64,000 nt of DNA. Source: CAWCKS01 sp963763485 (lineage in GTDB: Bacteria > Pseudomonadota > Alphaproteobacteria > Rhizobiales > Xanthobacteraceae). The position numbers were made by a program, and so were the translations under genes. Below, in pieces: positions 37,510 to 46,494 of the stretch (positions within the stretch are counted from its first letter, which is position 1; every line of letters begins with the position of its first letter). Location: assembly GCA_963763485.1 (NCBI GenBank), contig CAVXOW010000007.1, positions 791,420 to 855,419 of the forward strand. Direction: 5' to 3'. Below the pieces are notes generated by a model that did no database searches, had not been told where the DNA came from, and saw only the letters and a list, made by a program, of their open reading frames with translations.

Positions 37510-38828
37510 GCCGCCCTCCCGGTCTTGATTGCCTCTGCAGGCGCGATCTCCTGAACGAGGGAAGTGAAGCCGTCGACACGCAGATGGACGTCGGCGCGAT
37601 CGGGAGCGACCACTACCTTATCGACCAGCAGCTGGACGATGCCGGCTTTGCTCTGCCGGGAAGAGGTCGGCCCAGACCTTGTCGAATGACAGGAGCGCCT
37701 CCCGAACCTGTCCGCTCGGCGAGCGGGCTGCCGGTTCGCTTCAGCTGCTTCCAGGTCGCAACGATCATTTCGGGTTGACCGAGCAGCCGTCGGATTTGCC
37801 CGACCGCGATCTGTTCGATCTCTCCCGCGGGTACCCGCATGGACGCGGTGGCGTCGCTCTTCGCCTTCAGGACGGCCTGGCTGACGTAGTAGCGATATTG
37901 CTTGCCCTTCCTGCGCGTATAGGTCGGCGACATCGCGTTGCCGCTGGCTGTCGAAGATCAATCCCTTCAGGAGGGCCGGCGTTTTCGCCCGCGCCGTGGT
38001 GGCTCGTTTGTGGGGGCTCGCTTGAAGGATCGCGTGAGCCCGGTCCCACGTCCGGCGGTCGATGATTGCTTCGTGCTCGCCTGGGTATGCCGTGCCCTTG
38101 TGGACAGCTTCGCCGACGTAGACCCTGTTGCTGAGCAGCTTGTAGACCGAGCCCTTATCCAACAGGTGGCCGTAGCGATTGCGAACGCCCTTGGTTTGCA
38201 GTTCGCGGGCGAGAAGGGTGGCGGACCGCAGCGTGATGAAGCGAGCGAAGATCGATCGGACGACCTTGGCGTCGGCTTCGTTGATCACGAGCTTGCGGTC
38301 CTTGACCTCGTAGCCGAATGGCGCCCATCCGCCCATCCAGATGCCTCGCTTGCGCGAGGCGGCAATCTTGTCGCGGATGCGTTCGCCACTCAGTTCGCGC
38401 TCGAACTGGGCGAACGACAGCAGGATATTGAGGGTCAGCCGACCCATCGATGTGGTGGTGTTGAAGGCCTGCGTGACGCTGACGAAGGTGACGTTGTTGC
38501 GCTCAAAGATCTCGACCAGCTTGGCGAAGTCCATCAGCGAGCGGGACAAGCGGTCGATCTTGTAGACCACCACGATGTCGACGGCGCCGGCCTCGATATC
38601 GGCGATCAGGCGCTTCAGGGCGGGGCGATCCAGCGTGCCCCCGGAGAAGCCGCCGTCGTCATAGTGATCGTCGAGAGCAAGCCATCCCTCAGCTTTCTGG
38701 CTGGCGATGTAGTTGCCGCAGGCCTCGCGCTGGGCGTCCAGGCTGTTGAAATCCTGCTCCAGCCCTTCATCGCTCGACTTGCGCGTATAGATCGCGCACC
38801 GGCGTTTGTGGACGATCGGCTTGGTCAT
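37506..38828 (-). CDS. Large serine recombinase (two compensating shifts in the middle)
   Basis: From MTKPIVHKRRCAIYTRKSS the resolvase domain carries the catalytic Ser of YTRKSS, DDGGFSGGTLDRPAL and VVYKIDRLSRSLMDF. The recombinase domain follows with APFGYEVKDRKLVINEADAK and RELQTKGVRNRYG. Between about 37,930 and 37,690 the good frame is another one (QYRYYVSQAVLKAKSDATAS, then MRVPAGEIEQIAVGQIRRLL); the first frame then resumes with AGIVQLLVDKVVV. So a pair of indels scrambles about 80 residues of the zinc-ribbon/coiled-coil region without a stop. Such enzymes integrate elements without host factors. Confidence 0.8.
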   Translation of the reverse strand: MTKPIVHKRRCAIYTRKSSDEGLEQDFNSLDAQREACGNYIASQKAEGWLALDDHYDDGGFSGGTLDRPALKRLIADIEAGAVDIVVVYKIDRLSRSLMDFAKLVEIFERNNVTFVSVTQAFNTTTSMGRLTLNILLSFAQFERELSGERIRDKIAASRKRGIWMGGWAPFGYEVKDRKLVINEADAKVVRSIFARFITLRSATLLARELQTKGVRNRYGHLLDKGSVYKLLSNRVYVGEAVHKGTAYPGEHEAIIDRRTWDRAHAILQASPHKRATTARAKTPALLKGLIFDSQRQRDVADLYAQEGQAISLLRQPGRPEGEERRHRVHAGTRGRDRTDRGRANPTAARSTRNDRCDLEAAEANRQPARRADRFGRRSCHSTRSGPTSSRQSKAGIVQLLVDKVVVAPDRADVHLRVDGFTSLVQEIAPAEAIKTGRAA

Positions 38829-39273
38829 GCCTTGCGTCCGTTGCTTCTTCAGGCCAAAGAACACCAAGCCGTTCCAGCGGGTGCCGGTGATCAGGCGAGC
38901 AATCGCCGACAGCGATTTGTAGGGTCGGCCTTGATATTCGAAGTCCTCGTTTCGGACCGTGACGCTGTGCTCGACCCCCTGCCATTCCCGGATCAGGCGC
39001 GTCCCCGCGATCGGCCGATCGCTCGCCGGGCGCCGGGATCGCTTTGCGCCGCCGGCCCTTGAAGTCGGCGGCCAACGCCTCCAGCCGCTTGATGGTGTCG
39101 CGGCTCAGGCCGCCATAAGCCAGTTCCTGGATGCGATAGGCGAGGCGAGCTTCGAGGTTGCGGCGGTTGTAGGCCGGAGGCTCGGTATCGAACAATTCCC
39201 GCCAACGGGCTTTCAGCTGGCCAACCGGCGCGGCTTTCAGGGCCGACAACTCGGCCAACACAGACGACTTCAT
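38829..39273 (-). pseudogene. DUF2924 protein, frameshifted and run on into the recombinase
   Basis: The ATG at 39273 starts MKSSVLAELSALKAAPVGQL and continues RWRELFDTEPPAYNRRNLEA, the DUF2924 N-terminus. After a shift near 39,010 the frame used by the recombinase gives LIREWQGVEHSVTVRNEDFE, YQGRPYKSLSAIARLITGTR and WNGLVFFGLKKQ, the DUF2924 end. DUF2924 genes normally precede this type of recombinase and may assist it. Here the corrected frame has no stop before the recombinase ATG, so the two are in-frame neighbours. The start overlaps the upstream gene as ATGA. Confidence 0.7.
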
Positions 39274-39476
39274 GCCCGTTCCCCGTTCTCCGAAACGGGA
39301 ACATCACCGCTCTGCTCGGGCGAGGAGTGAAGCGAACTTTCTCCGAAATCCTTGGAAACTGCGCTGGACTGACGGGCCAAAACGCGCTGAAGGCCCGCGG
39401 CCAAAATGCTCGCCAATTCGGCGAAGCGTTCGTCAGTCTCGTTTTGACGCGCGGGACGCATCAGCGAATCCATCAA
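39270..39476 (-). CDS. Small ORF at the head of the recombinase operon
   Basis: The 68-residue product starts MMDSLMRPARQNETDERFAE and is predicted helical (LASILAAGLQRVLARQSSAV), with an acidic, Ser-rich tail. It overlaps the DUF2924 start as ATGA and so is the first gene of the leftward recombinase operon. Short proteins of this kind are usual at this place in related elements. Function unknown. Confidence 0.55.
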   Translation of the reverse strand: MMDSLMRPARQNETDERFAELASILAAGLQRVLARQSSAVSKDFGESSLHSSPEQSGDVPVSENGERA

Positions 39477-39481
39477 TTAAG

Positions 39482-39685
39482 ATGGTTCGTCTGATGGCTT
39501 TGCTCGGGCGAAAGAAACAGCGAAATCGTCGAATAAGCCCCCGCACTCTTGAGCGCTGGCGTTGGCTCAAGGAAGGGCCGACGTTTTTGAAAGTGGGTGG
39601 CAGGGTCGTCTACAAGCTCGAGGATGTCGAGCAGTACGAAGCGGCGCGGCGTCACGTCATCACAAACAAGGCGGGGCGCTCATGA
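39482..39685 (+). CDS. Excisionase-like helix-turn-helix protein
   Basis: The 67-residue product reads RRISPRTLERWRWLKEGPTF, then LKVGGRVVYKLEDVEQYEAA, the compact HTH_17/MerR-like fold of excisionases and element regulators: two helices with RTLERWR, then a wing with VGGRVVYKLED. It is transcribed rightward from the 5-bp gap opposite the recombinase operon, so both promoters must overlap. Its stop overlaps the prim-pol start as ATGA. Confidence 0.65.
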   Translation: MVRLMALLGRKKQRNRRISPRTLERWRWLKEGPTFLKVGGRVVYKLEDVEQYEAARRHVITNKAGRS

Positions 39686-40460
39686 ACGATTGCATAGCGG
39701 AGACGAACGAACGTGCTCTGGCAAGGGCACTGGAGTTGGCCAATCAAGGCATTCCTTGCTTTCCCTGCTCGCCGAAGAAATCACCTACCACGCCGCGAGG
39801 CTTCAAGGATGCGAGTTGGGATCGCGCGGCCGTTCGCGAACTTCGGCTTCGGCACCCTGGGCCGCTTGTTGGTGTTCCGACTGGCGAGTGTTGTAATCTG
39901 AATGTTCTGATATCGACTCACGAAACGGCGGCAACGAGTGGCTCTCGGACAACAGCGATCGTTTGGCGCAGACCAGAGTGCATCGTACGCGGAGCGGCGG
40001 AGTGCATTTCTTTTTTCGCCACGACGCCTCCATCAAGTGCAGCGCCGGCCGGATCGCTCGTGGAGTGGATGTGCGCGCGTCAGGTGGCTACGTTATCTGG
40101 TGGCCGGCGGCCGGCTTTCCGGTTTTGAATGACCTTTCGCCGGCCGCGTGGCCCGACTGGCTGTTGCCGACCGCCCGATCACGATCAACGGGGTTTCCCC
40201 AGCGCGTCGTCGTTCCAAGCAACGCGGCGCTCGATCGTCTCGTTAGGCTCGTTGCCACTTCGCGACCAGGCGAACGCAATCGGCTGACTTTCTGGGCCGC
40301 CTGCCGAGTGGGCGAAATGGTCTCGTCCGGCCTCCTGCCGGCGCGAACCGCCGGCTTGGTGCTCGCTGAAGCAGCCACCAGAGCTGGACTGCCGGCGGCG
40401 GAAGCGCAGCGCACCGTGTGGAGCGGCATCCGTACGGCAGGGGGACCTGCGCGTGCGTGA
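39682..40460 (+). pseudogene. Bifunctional primase-polymerase (prim-pol) N-terminal protein, frameshifted
   Basis: The first frame reads ALELANQGIPCFPCSPKKSP, then PRGFKDASWDRAAVRELRLR and PGPLVGVPTGECCNL, the typical start of the prim-pol domain. Near 39,900 the frame shifts and continues DIDSRNGGNEWLSDNSDRLA (with the catalytic DxD-like pair), THRTRSGG-like VHRTRSGGVHFFF and GVDVRASGGYVIWWPAAG. These are the metal- and nucleotide-binding motifs of archaeo-eukaryotic-type primases in plasmids and phages. It should prime replication of the mobile element. A single indel separates the parts. Confidence 0.75.
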
Positions 40461-42211
40461 TGCAGAGCTCAGAACCCATGCCGAGATCGTAGAGCTAGCT
40501 CTGCGTCAAAAGCCCGAACTGATTATCGAAGCGGGCGATCTTCCGTCGACAGTCGAGGCGCTGCGCGAATTACTCGCCGATTCCGATCGCCTATTCGACC
40601 GGGGTGTTCCAGTCCGCATTGTCTTCCCGGCAAACTCCAATCTGCCCGTAGCCATCCCCCTGACGAAGAATAACGTCGTCATGGAGGCGCATCGCAAGTG
40701 CCAGCCGATGAGGTTCGATCGAGGCGGCAAGCTTGTCGCCGCCACGCTGCCGGATCGCGTCGCCCAGATGTATCTGGATCTCTTCGGCGAATGGTCGTTG
40801 CGTCCTCTTGCGGGCATTAGCACGGCGCCTCTGCTGTCTGACGATGGCAGCGTTCGCAGCACCGACGGCTACGACCTGAATTCTACGCTGTGGTGCTGGC
40901 GCGTTCCACAATTGCCGCTGCCATTCCGACCCAGTCGCGACGATGCAGAAGCCGCGGTCCATCTGCTGAGACATACTTTCCGGACGTTCCCCTTCGGGGA
41001 TTCGAAGAGAAAATCAGATGCAGCGCTTGGGCTTGAGGTTGTCGATACCTCGACAACGCCCGGGACAGGACGAAAGCTCGTTCCTTGTCGCCCTGCTGAC
41101 AGCCTGCTGCCGCCCAAGCCTCTGGCTCGCCCCTGCATTTCTTGTCTGCGCGCCATCGATTTCCGGAGCCGGTAGCGGCAAGGGCTTGTTGGTTCGCGCG
41201 ATAAACATGATCGCCTTCGGCATCAAACCCCGGGCGTTCACCCCTGGGCACAATCGGGACGAACTGGAAAAGCGGTTGGCAGCCGAACTCGTTCAGGCCC
41301 AGCCGGCTGTGTTTCTCGATAATGCGAACGGACTTGCCCTCCGCTCGGACACGCTCGCCTCGGTATTGACTGAGCGGCCGGCCAGCGTCCGGGTGCTCGG
41401 CGAGACCCGCATGGTCCAGCTCAACAGCACTGCGTTCGTTGCGGTCACCGGCAATGGCCTGACGTTGAGCGAAGATCTGGCTCGGCGCTTTATCGTCTGT
41501 GAGCTGGATGCTCATTGCGAAGACCCGGAAGCGCGATCTTTTGTCCCGGGGTTCCTCAACGAGGTTGAAAATCATCGGGCCGAACTGCTTGCTGCGGCAT
41601 TAACAATCTGGCGTTGGGGGCGGCAGAATGCATCCGTATCGATAGCGGGCAGGCCTCTCGGCAGCTTCGAGAGCTGGTGTGAATGGTGCCGTGATCCTCT
41701 GCTGGCACTTGGCTGCCAGGACCCAGTCGAACGCATCGAGACCATGAAGTCGCGCGATCCGAAGCGATTACAGGTGGTCGAGGTTTTAGCAGCCTGGTGG
41801 GAACAGCATGGCAGCGAGCGGATCAAGATGAGCGAGCTGTCGGACATAGTACGCGCGCTTGTCGATCCCCAGAGCCGTGGACGTCAATTCGTTCAGAGAG
41901 CGATCGCAGCGATGGCTGGTACGCACGCCGGCGGGTTCGTTCTGAACCGCCAGACTGGAGCGGGCCGGTGGAGTACCGCCACTTACATGCTCAACAAGGT
42001 CGATGGCGGCCACGAAAGGCATAGGGGTCATAGGGGTCATAGGGAGGAACCGGCCATCGCTCACCTCGACGCCGGAGTGCCGACCACGAAGGGAGATCTT
42101 CAAGCAGACCCTATGACCCCTATGACCCCTATGACCCCTATGACCCCTATGGGCGATGCAGCTGAACGGGGTGAAGAAGCGCCCATGCCGGGAGAGGAAA
42201 CGCAGTTATGA
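40453..42211 (+). pseudogene. Element-encoded NTPase / replication protein, one frameshift
   Basis: Frame 40453-41175 gives MRDAELRTHAEIVELALRQK, VRIVFPANSNLPVAIPL and YLDLFGEWSLRPLAGISTAP. From about 41,040 a second frame continues DESSFLVALLTACCRPSLWL, SISGAGSGKGLLVRAI (a P-loop-like GAGSGKG), AVFLDNANGLALRSDTLAS (Walker B-like) and TGNGLTLSEDLARRFIVCEL (sensor-like). This is the pattern of AAA-type replication ATPases or helicases that follow prim-pol genes in alphaproteobacterial elements. The C-terminus encodes HRGHRGHR and four PMT repeats from inverted 9-bp arrays. It overlaps both neighbours by a few bases. Confidence 0.65.
42020..42151. repeat. Mirror-placed 9-bp tandem repeat arrays (iteron-like)
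   Basis: The left array (42020-42044) has 2.8 copies of cataggggt. The right array (42108-42151) has four full copies and one defective copy of acccctatg, the exact reverse complement. The two are 63 bp apart and lie within the 3' end of the NTPase gene, where they encode HRG and PMT repeats. Direct 9-bp units near a replication gene could be binding iterons of a replication origin; the arrays can also pair into a large hairpin. Confidence 0.7.
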
Positions 42212-42588
42212 GCATCGCTGGTTGTCTGCTCGAGGAACTCGCCGGGATCGGCGCCGAGATCGAACCCGCGGGTAGCAGCTTAATACTGCGAGCGGGACCG
42301 AAGCCGATTCCGCCACAGCTTGTCCGGCGCGTTAGAGACGCGAAGCGCGATCTGATCGCCTTCTTATGCATGAAATCACCCGCAACCCGGGTCGTCCGCT
42401 GGCTTGATGAGCATCCTGCTCCATCGCAGGCAGGCCTGTGCGCATGGTGCGGCCAACATGAACGGTCACACGCGATCGTCCTGCCGTTCGGCACTGAGCC
42501 CGGTGCGCATACGTGGTTGCACGCGGAGTGCTGGCGTCCATGGCATGACGCCCGCCGTGCGGTGGCAGCGTCCATCTCTCGCAGGTAG
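42208..42588 (+). CDS. Small protein with TubC-like start and zinc-finger-like end
   Basis: The 126-residue product begins LLEELAGIGAEIEPAGSSLI, then QLVRRVRDAKRDLIAFL, which resembles the TubC N-terminal docking-type fold often found in rhizobial mobile elements. The second half has Cys/His pairs, CAWCGQHE and WLHAECWRPWHDARR, that could hold one zinc. The start overlaps the NTPase stop as ATGA, so it is the last gene of the rightward replication operon. A role in replication or DNA binding is likely by position only. Confidence 0.6.
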   Translation: MSIAGCLLEELAGIGAEIEPAGSSLILRAGPKPIPPQLVRRVRDAKRDLIAFLCMKSPATRVVRWLDEHPAPSQAGLCAWCGQHERSHAIVLPFGTEPGAHTWLHAECWRPWHDARRAVAASISRR

Positions 42589-42654
42589 GTGACGCTTCGT
42601 CCAGTTTCCGACACTTACTAATCGCAGTGGTCTCTTTTGATTTAGGTGAGCGGA

Positions 42655-42891
42655 TCAGCGCATCTGCCGCGCCTGAATGAAGCGCTGCATCATTGTCGGC
42701 GCGATAAACCAGGCTATCGGCGGGGATAGCACAAAGCTGCTTATGACTACGGCCGGTATCCAAAAAAACGCATGCTGCGACAGTGTCGGCGCGGTGAGCA
42801 CGGTAACCAGGCCCGCTCCGAAGACAACCGCATTCGCCATCAAGAAGACCAAAGTGGCTACGCCCAGTCGGGTCCAATTGTCGCTGCTCAT
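42655..42891 (-). CDS. Small two-span membrane protein
   Basis: The 78-residue product, MSSDNWTRLGVATLVFLMAN onward, has two hydrophobic helices (VATLVFLMANAVVFGAGLVT and FFWIPAVVISSFVLSPPIAW) separated by a short polar loop, and a basic end (MMQRFIQARQMR). AGGAGG precedes the ATG on the coding strand. It resembles small uncharacterised membrane proteins of Bradyrhizobium. It faces the mobile element operon and is not part of it. Confidence 0.6.
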   Translation of the reverse strand: MSSDNWTRLGVATLVFLMANAVVFGAGLVTVLTAPTLSQHAFFWIPAVVISSFVLSPPIAWFIAPTMMQRFIQARQMR

Positions 42892-43056
42892 GACTTCCTC
42901 CTGTTCGCGCGCTCAAGGCGGAGGTTAAGTCGTGGGAACTGGGGCGCGTTCCGTTCAGCAAGCCAGGCTACCCTTTTCCGATACTTTGAATGGCTGGTAG
43001 TTGCTTCCCTTTTATGAAGAACCTGAACGATTGTGCCCGGTCCCGCGTTGGTTCCG

Positions 43057-43152
43057 ATGAGCAAGATGACAGACCACGCAATCGTGGTGGTCGTGCTGAG
43101 CGTAGCGACCCTAATCGTTTGCCTGACGCTATTGTTGAGCGGCACAATCTAG
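43057..43152 (+). CDS. Possible 31-residue membrane peptide
   Basis: A short frame reads MSKMTDHAIVVVVLSVATLI, then VCLTLLLSGTI and a stop. It encodes one clean hydrophobic helix after a polar start, which is unusual by chance in this GC-rich context. No strong ribosome-binding site is seen, so expression is doubtful. Confidence 0.3.
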   Translation: MSKMTDHAIVVVVLSVATLIVCLTLLLSGTI

Positions 43153-43310
43153 AGCCGCCGCGGATGCTGGTGATCACCAGTGGACTGTCTTGAATTTATG
43201 AGAGGTCTGATTTGAAAAATTAGCAGGGCCATAAGCCGGAAACCGGATGGAACTTTCCGTTAAGAAATTCGATAATGGCCCGTTCAGGTTGTTGTTGAGG
43301 GACGACTGCC

Positions 43311-43517
43311 ATGGAAGACCTCAAGGCAAAGTTGGAGAAGCTGCGGCTTGAAGCCGAGGACTGCGAACTGATCGCGAAGCTCGCGACCGACGTAAAAAAG
43401 CGAGCCACTTTCGCCAAGCTCGCGCTCCACCTGAAAATGCTAGCCCGAGAAGTTGAAGCCGTGATCGCCGCGCGCGCCCGACTAGGTGCCAGCACAAGCG
43501 CGGACGATGCTGCCTAG
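43311..43517 (+). CDS. Small helical hypothetical protein
   Basis: The 68-residue product MEDLKAKLEKLRLEAEDCEL continues AKLATDVKKRATFAKLALHL as an amphipathic helical hairpin, a type of small protein common in Bradyrhizobium genomes (recognised from memory). GAGGGA about 10 bases upstream supports the ATG. No function is known. It lies about 100 bp before the response regulator on the same strand and might be cotranscribed with it. Confidence 0.65.
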   Translation: MEDLKAKLEKLRLEAEDCELIAKLATDVKKRATFAKLALHLKMLAREVEAVIAARARLGASTSADDAA

Positions 43518-43633
43518 TCGAAATTCCCGGCCTTGCCGAAATGCGATTACCTTTTGTGTCCCCTTTGTAACTCATCGCTGGAACCTGTTCCCTGCCATGC
43601 AAATTGTATCGTGCGGGCAGAGGATGAATTGGA

Positions 43634-44002
43634 ATGGCAACAGTGCTTATCGTCGAGGATGAAGCAATTTTGCTTGTCCTTGCAGAGTCGGTTATTCGGT
43701 CGGCTGGCTATGAGACCTTGACCGCATCAACTCTCAATCAAGCGCAAGCGCTGATTGGTTCTACAGAGAATTTCGATTTGGTGTTCACCGACCTCAACCT
43801 GGGCGATGACGAGGATGCCGGTATTCATGTCGGCCAATCGGTCCGCCAGCTTCATCCGCAAATGCCCGTGCTCTACTGCAGTGGCTTCAAACTGACTGAC
43901 GGGCTTAAAGAGCTACTGGTCGATAACAGTGAGTTCTTGGAGAAGCCGTACACCGACGTGCAACTCGTCGAAGCGATGGCTAGGCTGTTGCGCGAGAAGT
44001 AA
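43634..44002 (+). CDS. Single-domain response regulator (receiver only)
   Basis: The 122-residue product is one CheY-like receiver: the acidic pair in VLIVEDE, phospho-acceptor Asp53 in VFTDLNL, Ser83 in YCSGF and Lys104 in FLEKPY. There is no output domain, so it acts by protein contact or as a phosphorelay intermediate. No kinase gene is adjacent. It is intact, and a weak GC hairpin (44006-44021) after the stop could end transcription. An IS1182-type element begins 100 bp downstream. Confidence 0.87.
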   Translation: MATVLIVEDEAILLVLAESVIRSAGYETLTASTLNQAQALIGSTENFDLVFTDLNLGDDEDAGIHVGQSVRQLHPQMPVLYCSGFKLTDGLKELLVDNSEFLEKPYTDVQLVEAMARLLREK

Positions 44003-44103
44003 AGACCGCCTCAGTTGGCGGCCTCTTAACGTCAAGCCAGGCACGCGATGTCGCCTGTTGGGCCCGAGTCAGCAAACCGGGCCAAGCGTCCGATGTCGGC
44101 TAC

Positions 44104-45670
44104 TGGCCGATTTTGTTGCAAAAGTCGGCTGTGGCGGATCGGGCGGTTAAGCCCTTTGTGAAGGGCCTCGGCTTTAATGCGCCGGGTCTGACGCCCTCTA
44201 CGTAACTCCAACGCTACGCGATGCACAGAGCCTGAACGGGTGGCGGCCTGGCAACTAGCAATGCAAGTCGCCGCAGGTTCTGGGCGATGGCAGCCAGCAC
44301 AAACTCATCCTGGGCGCCTCGTGGGCCACGCAGTCGAAGCCGACCGAGCCTCAGGATGCGCTTCAGGTGTGCGAACCGCATCTCGACCTTCTTGCGCTCG
44401 CGGCGCGACTGCTCGAAGCCCTCGGTGCCAGCGAACGATCGGGCAATGTCCCGGGCGTGCTCATGGATGTCGCGCGGGATCTTGCGCGATGGCTCCTTTG
44501 GACAGCACTGCGGTTTAAGGGGGCATACATCGCAGTCAAGTTTGCTTGCACGATATAGAAGTGTCTTGCCTTCGTGCACGGTGCCGCTCGTCCCGAGCCG
44601 CTTTCCGCCCGGGCAATGGTAGACGTCGCTGGTCCGATCATATCGAAAGTCGCTGCGCGAGAAGGTGCCATCATCCCGCTTCGACTTGTCGAACACGGGG
44701 ATATGTGGCGCGATACCCTTCTCCTCGACCAGCCAGTTCAGCATCGGAGCTGCCCCATAAGCGGTATCGGCCGCGAGCCGCTCCGGCTTGAGACCAAAAC
44801 GTTCTTCTGTTCGCTCGATCATCGTCTTTGCCGCGCCGACCTCAGCTTGGCGAATGGCCCGGGAGGCCTCGACGTCAACGATGACGCCGAACTTCACGTC
44901 GATGAGATAGTTGTCCGAGTAAGCGAAGAATGCCGGCCCCTTGTGAGCTCCGGTCCACTGGGCCGCAGGGTCGGACAGCGAAACGAACTTCGGAACAACG
45001 TCGCTGGCGGCGCCCCACGCCGTATCGTCGAGGGTCGCCAGATACTCCTTCACCGCGCGGCTTGACCTCGCCGGATCACGATCCCTGCGCCAATCCTGAC
45101 CCGCGATTGAGCGCTGCTTGTTGGCGTCGGCCGCAATCAGGCTCGCATCGACTGCAAAGCCTTCGCCACCAACCAGACCAGCTGCAACGCATACCTCGAC
45201 GACACGTTCGAACACCCGACGGAAAACGTCTCCATCGCGGAAGCGCTCGTTGCGTGCGCGCGAAAATGCCGAGTGATCCGGGACAGCGTCCTCAATGCCG
45301 AGTTTGCAGAACCAGCGATACGCGAGGTTCACCTGCACTTCTCGGCAAATCAAACGCTCCGAACGGATCGCAAAAACGTACCCTATAATGAGCATCCGGG
45401 TCATTAACTCCGGATCGATCGACGGGCGACCCATCGACGAATAGTGAGGTGCAAGTTCGCGGCGGAGCCAGGCCAGATCGAGAGTACTGTCGATCTTCCG
45501 CACCATGTGATCGTCGGGAACTACATCGCCAAGACGAAACTCGTAGAACAGTTGACCTTGGTCACTCTTCAGACGACCCATCATCGATCGACCTCGTCGA
45601 GAATCGCGTCAACATGACGGAATCACGCTTCGCGGCTCCTCTCAACGGACTTCTGCAACAAAATCGGCCA
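44104..45670 (-). mobile_element. IS1182-family insertion sequence A
   Basis: The element is about 1,567 bp, bounded by inverted repeats: tggccgattttgttgcaaaa at 44104 on the left and, in reverse complement, the same with one mismatch at the right (ending at 45670). It holds a single transposase gene on the minus strand. No clear target duplication is visible (flanks ctac and acaa), so one end may have been rearranged. Confidence 0.8.
44214..45584 (-). CDS. IS1182-family transposase
   Basis: The 456-residue intact protein starts MMGRLKSDQGQLFYEFRLGD. It contains the DUF772-type N-terminal helices (DDHMVRKIDSTLDLAWLRRE), YRWFCKLGIEDAVPDHSAFS and the DDE core: Asp in FAVDASLIAAD, Asp in LAADTAYG and Glu in SRRERKKVEMRF. 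A Cys-rich segment (CDVCPLKPQCC) precedes the last catalytic part, as in other IS1182 members. It is closely related to the transposase at 49478 but not identical. Confidence 0.9.
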   Translation of the reverse strand: MMGRLKSDQGQLFYEFRLGDVVPDDHMVRKIDSTLDLAWLRRELAPHYSSMGRPSIDPELMTRMLIIGYVFAIRSERLICREVQVNLAYRWFCKLGIEDAVPDHSAFSRARNERFRDGDVFRRVFERVVEVCVAAGLVGGEGFAVDASLIAADANKQRSIAGQDWRRDRDPARSSRAVKEYLATLDDTAWGAASDVVPKFVSLSDPAAQWTGAHKGPAFFAYSDNYLIDVKFGVIVDVEASRAIRQAEVGAAKTMIERTEERFGLKPERLAADTAYGAAPMLNWLVEEKGIAPHIPVFDKSKRDDGTFSRSDFRYDRTSDVYHCPGGKRLGTSGTVHEGKTLLYRASKLDCDVCPLKPQCCPKEPSRKIPRDIHEHARDIARSFAGTEGFEQSRRERKKVEMRFAHLKRILRLGRLRLRGPRGAQDEFVLAAIAQNLRRLALLVARPPPVQALCIA

Positions 45671-45754
45671 ACAACGGAAGTCGGCAATAGAAATGCGCGA
45701 AGACGGCGGTCAGTTACTCAGGAAGTTCCGCCCAGCTGCCCGGCGATTTTGGGT

Positions 45755-46357
45755 TTACGGTGGGGCCGTCTTCCGCATTGACGGTAGCTCTGACACTGAA
45801 TGCATCCAGCGAGCGAGCTGCGGGCGGCCGCTGGTGAGATCACCCAGGCCGCGCTTACGCGCCATCTCGACAGCCACTGCGAGGATCAAGTGTGCCATGC
45901 CAGGTGCCCCCTGCATCAGCGGGTCGGCCACATAGCTCTCAAAAACATCCGCCATACGCTGGCTGCGGGCAGCCTCGTGAGCAAGGATGGTAGGCGAACG
46001 CTCGCTCTCCGGTCAACTCATTTCGCGCCCCCATACTGCGATGCCCTCGCACATGCTGCGCGCCGCGAACTCGAGCCGGAGATAAGCCCAGTCTTGTTGG
46101 CGCAGCGGATCGTGGAACCGAGGCTGACCGTCGAGGCTATCGAGGTAGGCACAGATGAGCTGACTGTCTTCCATGCCAAAGCCGGCCTCGTCGACGAGAT
46201 AGGGTACGCGGCCAGAGGGGTTGATCTGATAATAAGGGCTGCCGAGGGTGCGCGTTTTCGCCTCGATAATCTCAACGCGATCCTCGAGTGCCTTCTCCAT
46301 GACAAGGATGCGGGCTAGCCGCGCGTACGGCGAGGTGTATGTTACGTACAGCTTCAT
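45755..46357 (-). pseudogene. Glutathione S-transferase, inactivated by one nonsense codon
   Basis: From MKLYVTYTSPYARLARILVM (ATG at 46357, GGAGG upstream) the thioredoxin-like domain has NPSGRVPYLV and MEDSQLICAYLDSL. An in-frame TGA at 46013-46015 follows VWGREMS. The same frame then continues PESERSPTILAHEAARSQRM, the helical domain and PQLARWMHSVSELPSM to a final stop at 45755. The TGA most simply comes from CGA (Arg) by one C-to-T change. Otherwise the gene is full length (about 200 residues). Confidence 0.75.
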
Positions 46358-46494
46358 CGAAACCTCCAAGTGAACCTATCGCATGAATTGGTCACCTCTT
46401 CCCTGAAGGGACCTTGTGCCGCTTTGTCACCTCCCTAATCCCCCGCAAAAGCGGCAGTCCGATAAAAATCGCAAACTCGCCGACTGCCCAACGC

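Noticed and set aside
37938..39062. 374-codon plus-strand frame opposite the serine recombinase
   Set aside because: It is antisense to clear recombinase and DUF2924 sequence and has no recognisable domain.
42020..42151. CRISPR-like array
   Set aside because: Units are only 9 bp with no spacers between them, so this is a tandem repeat.
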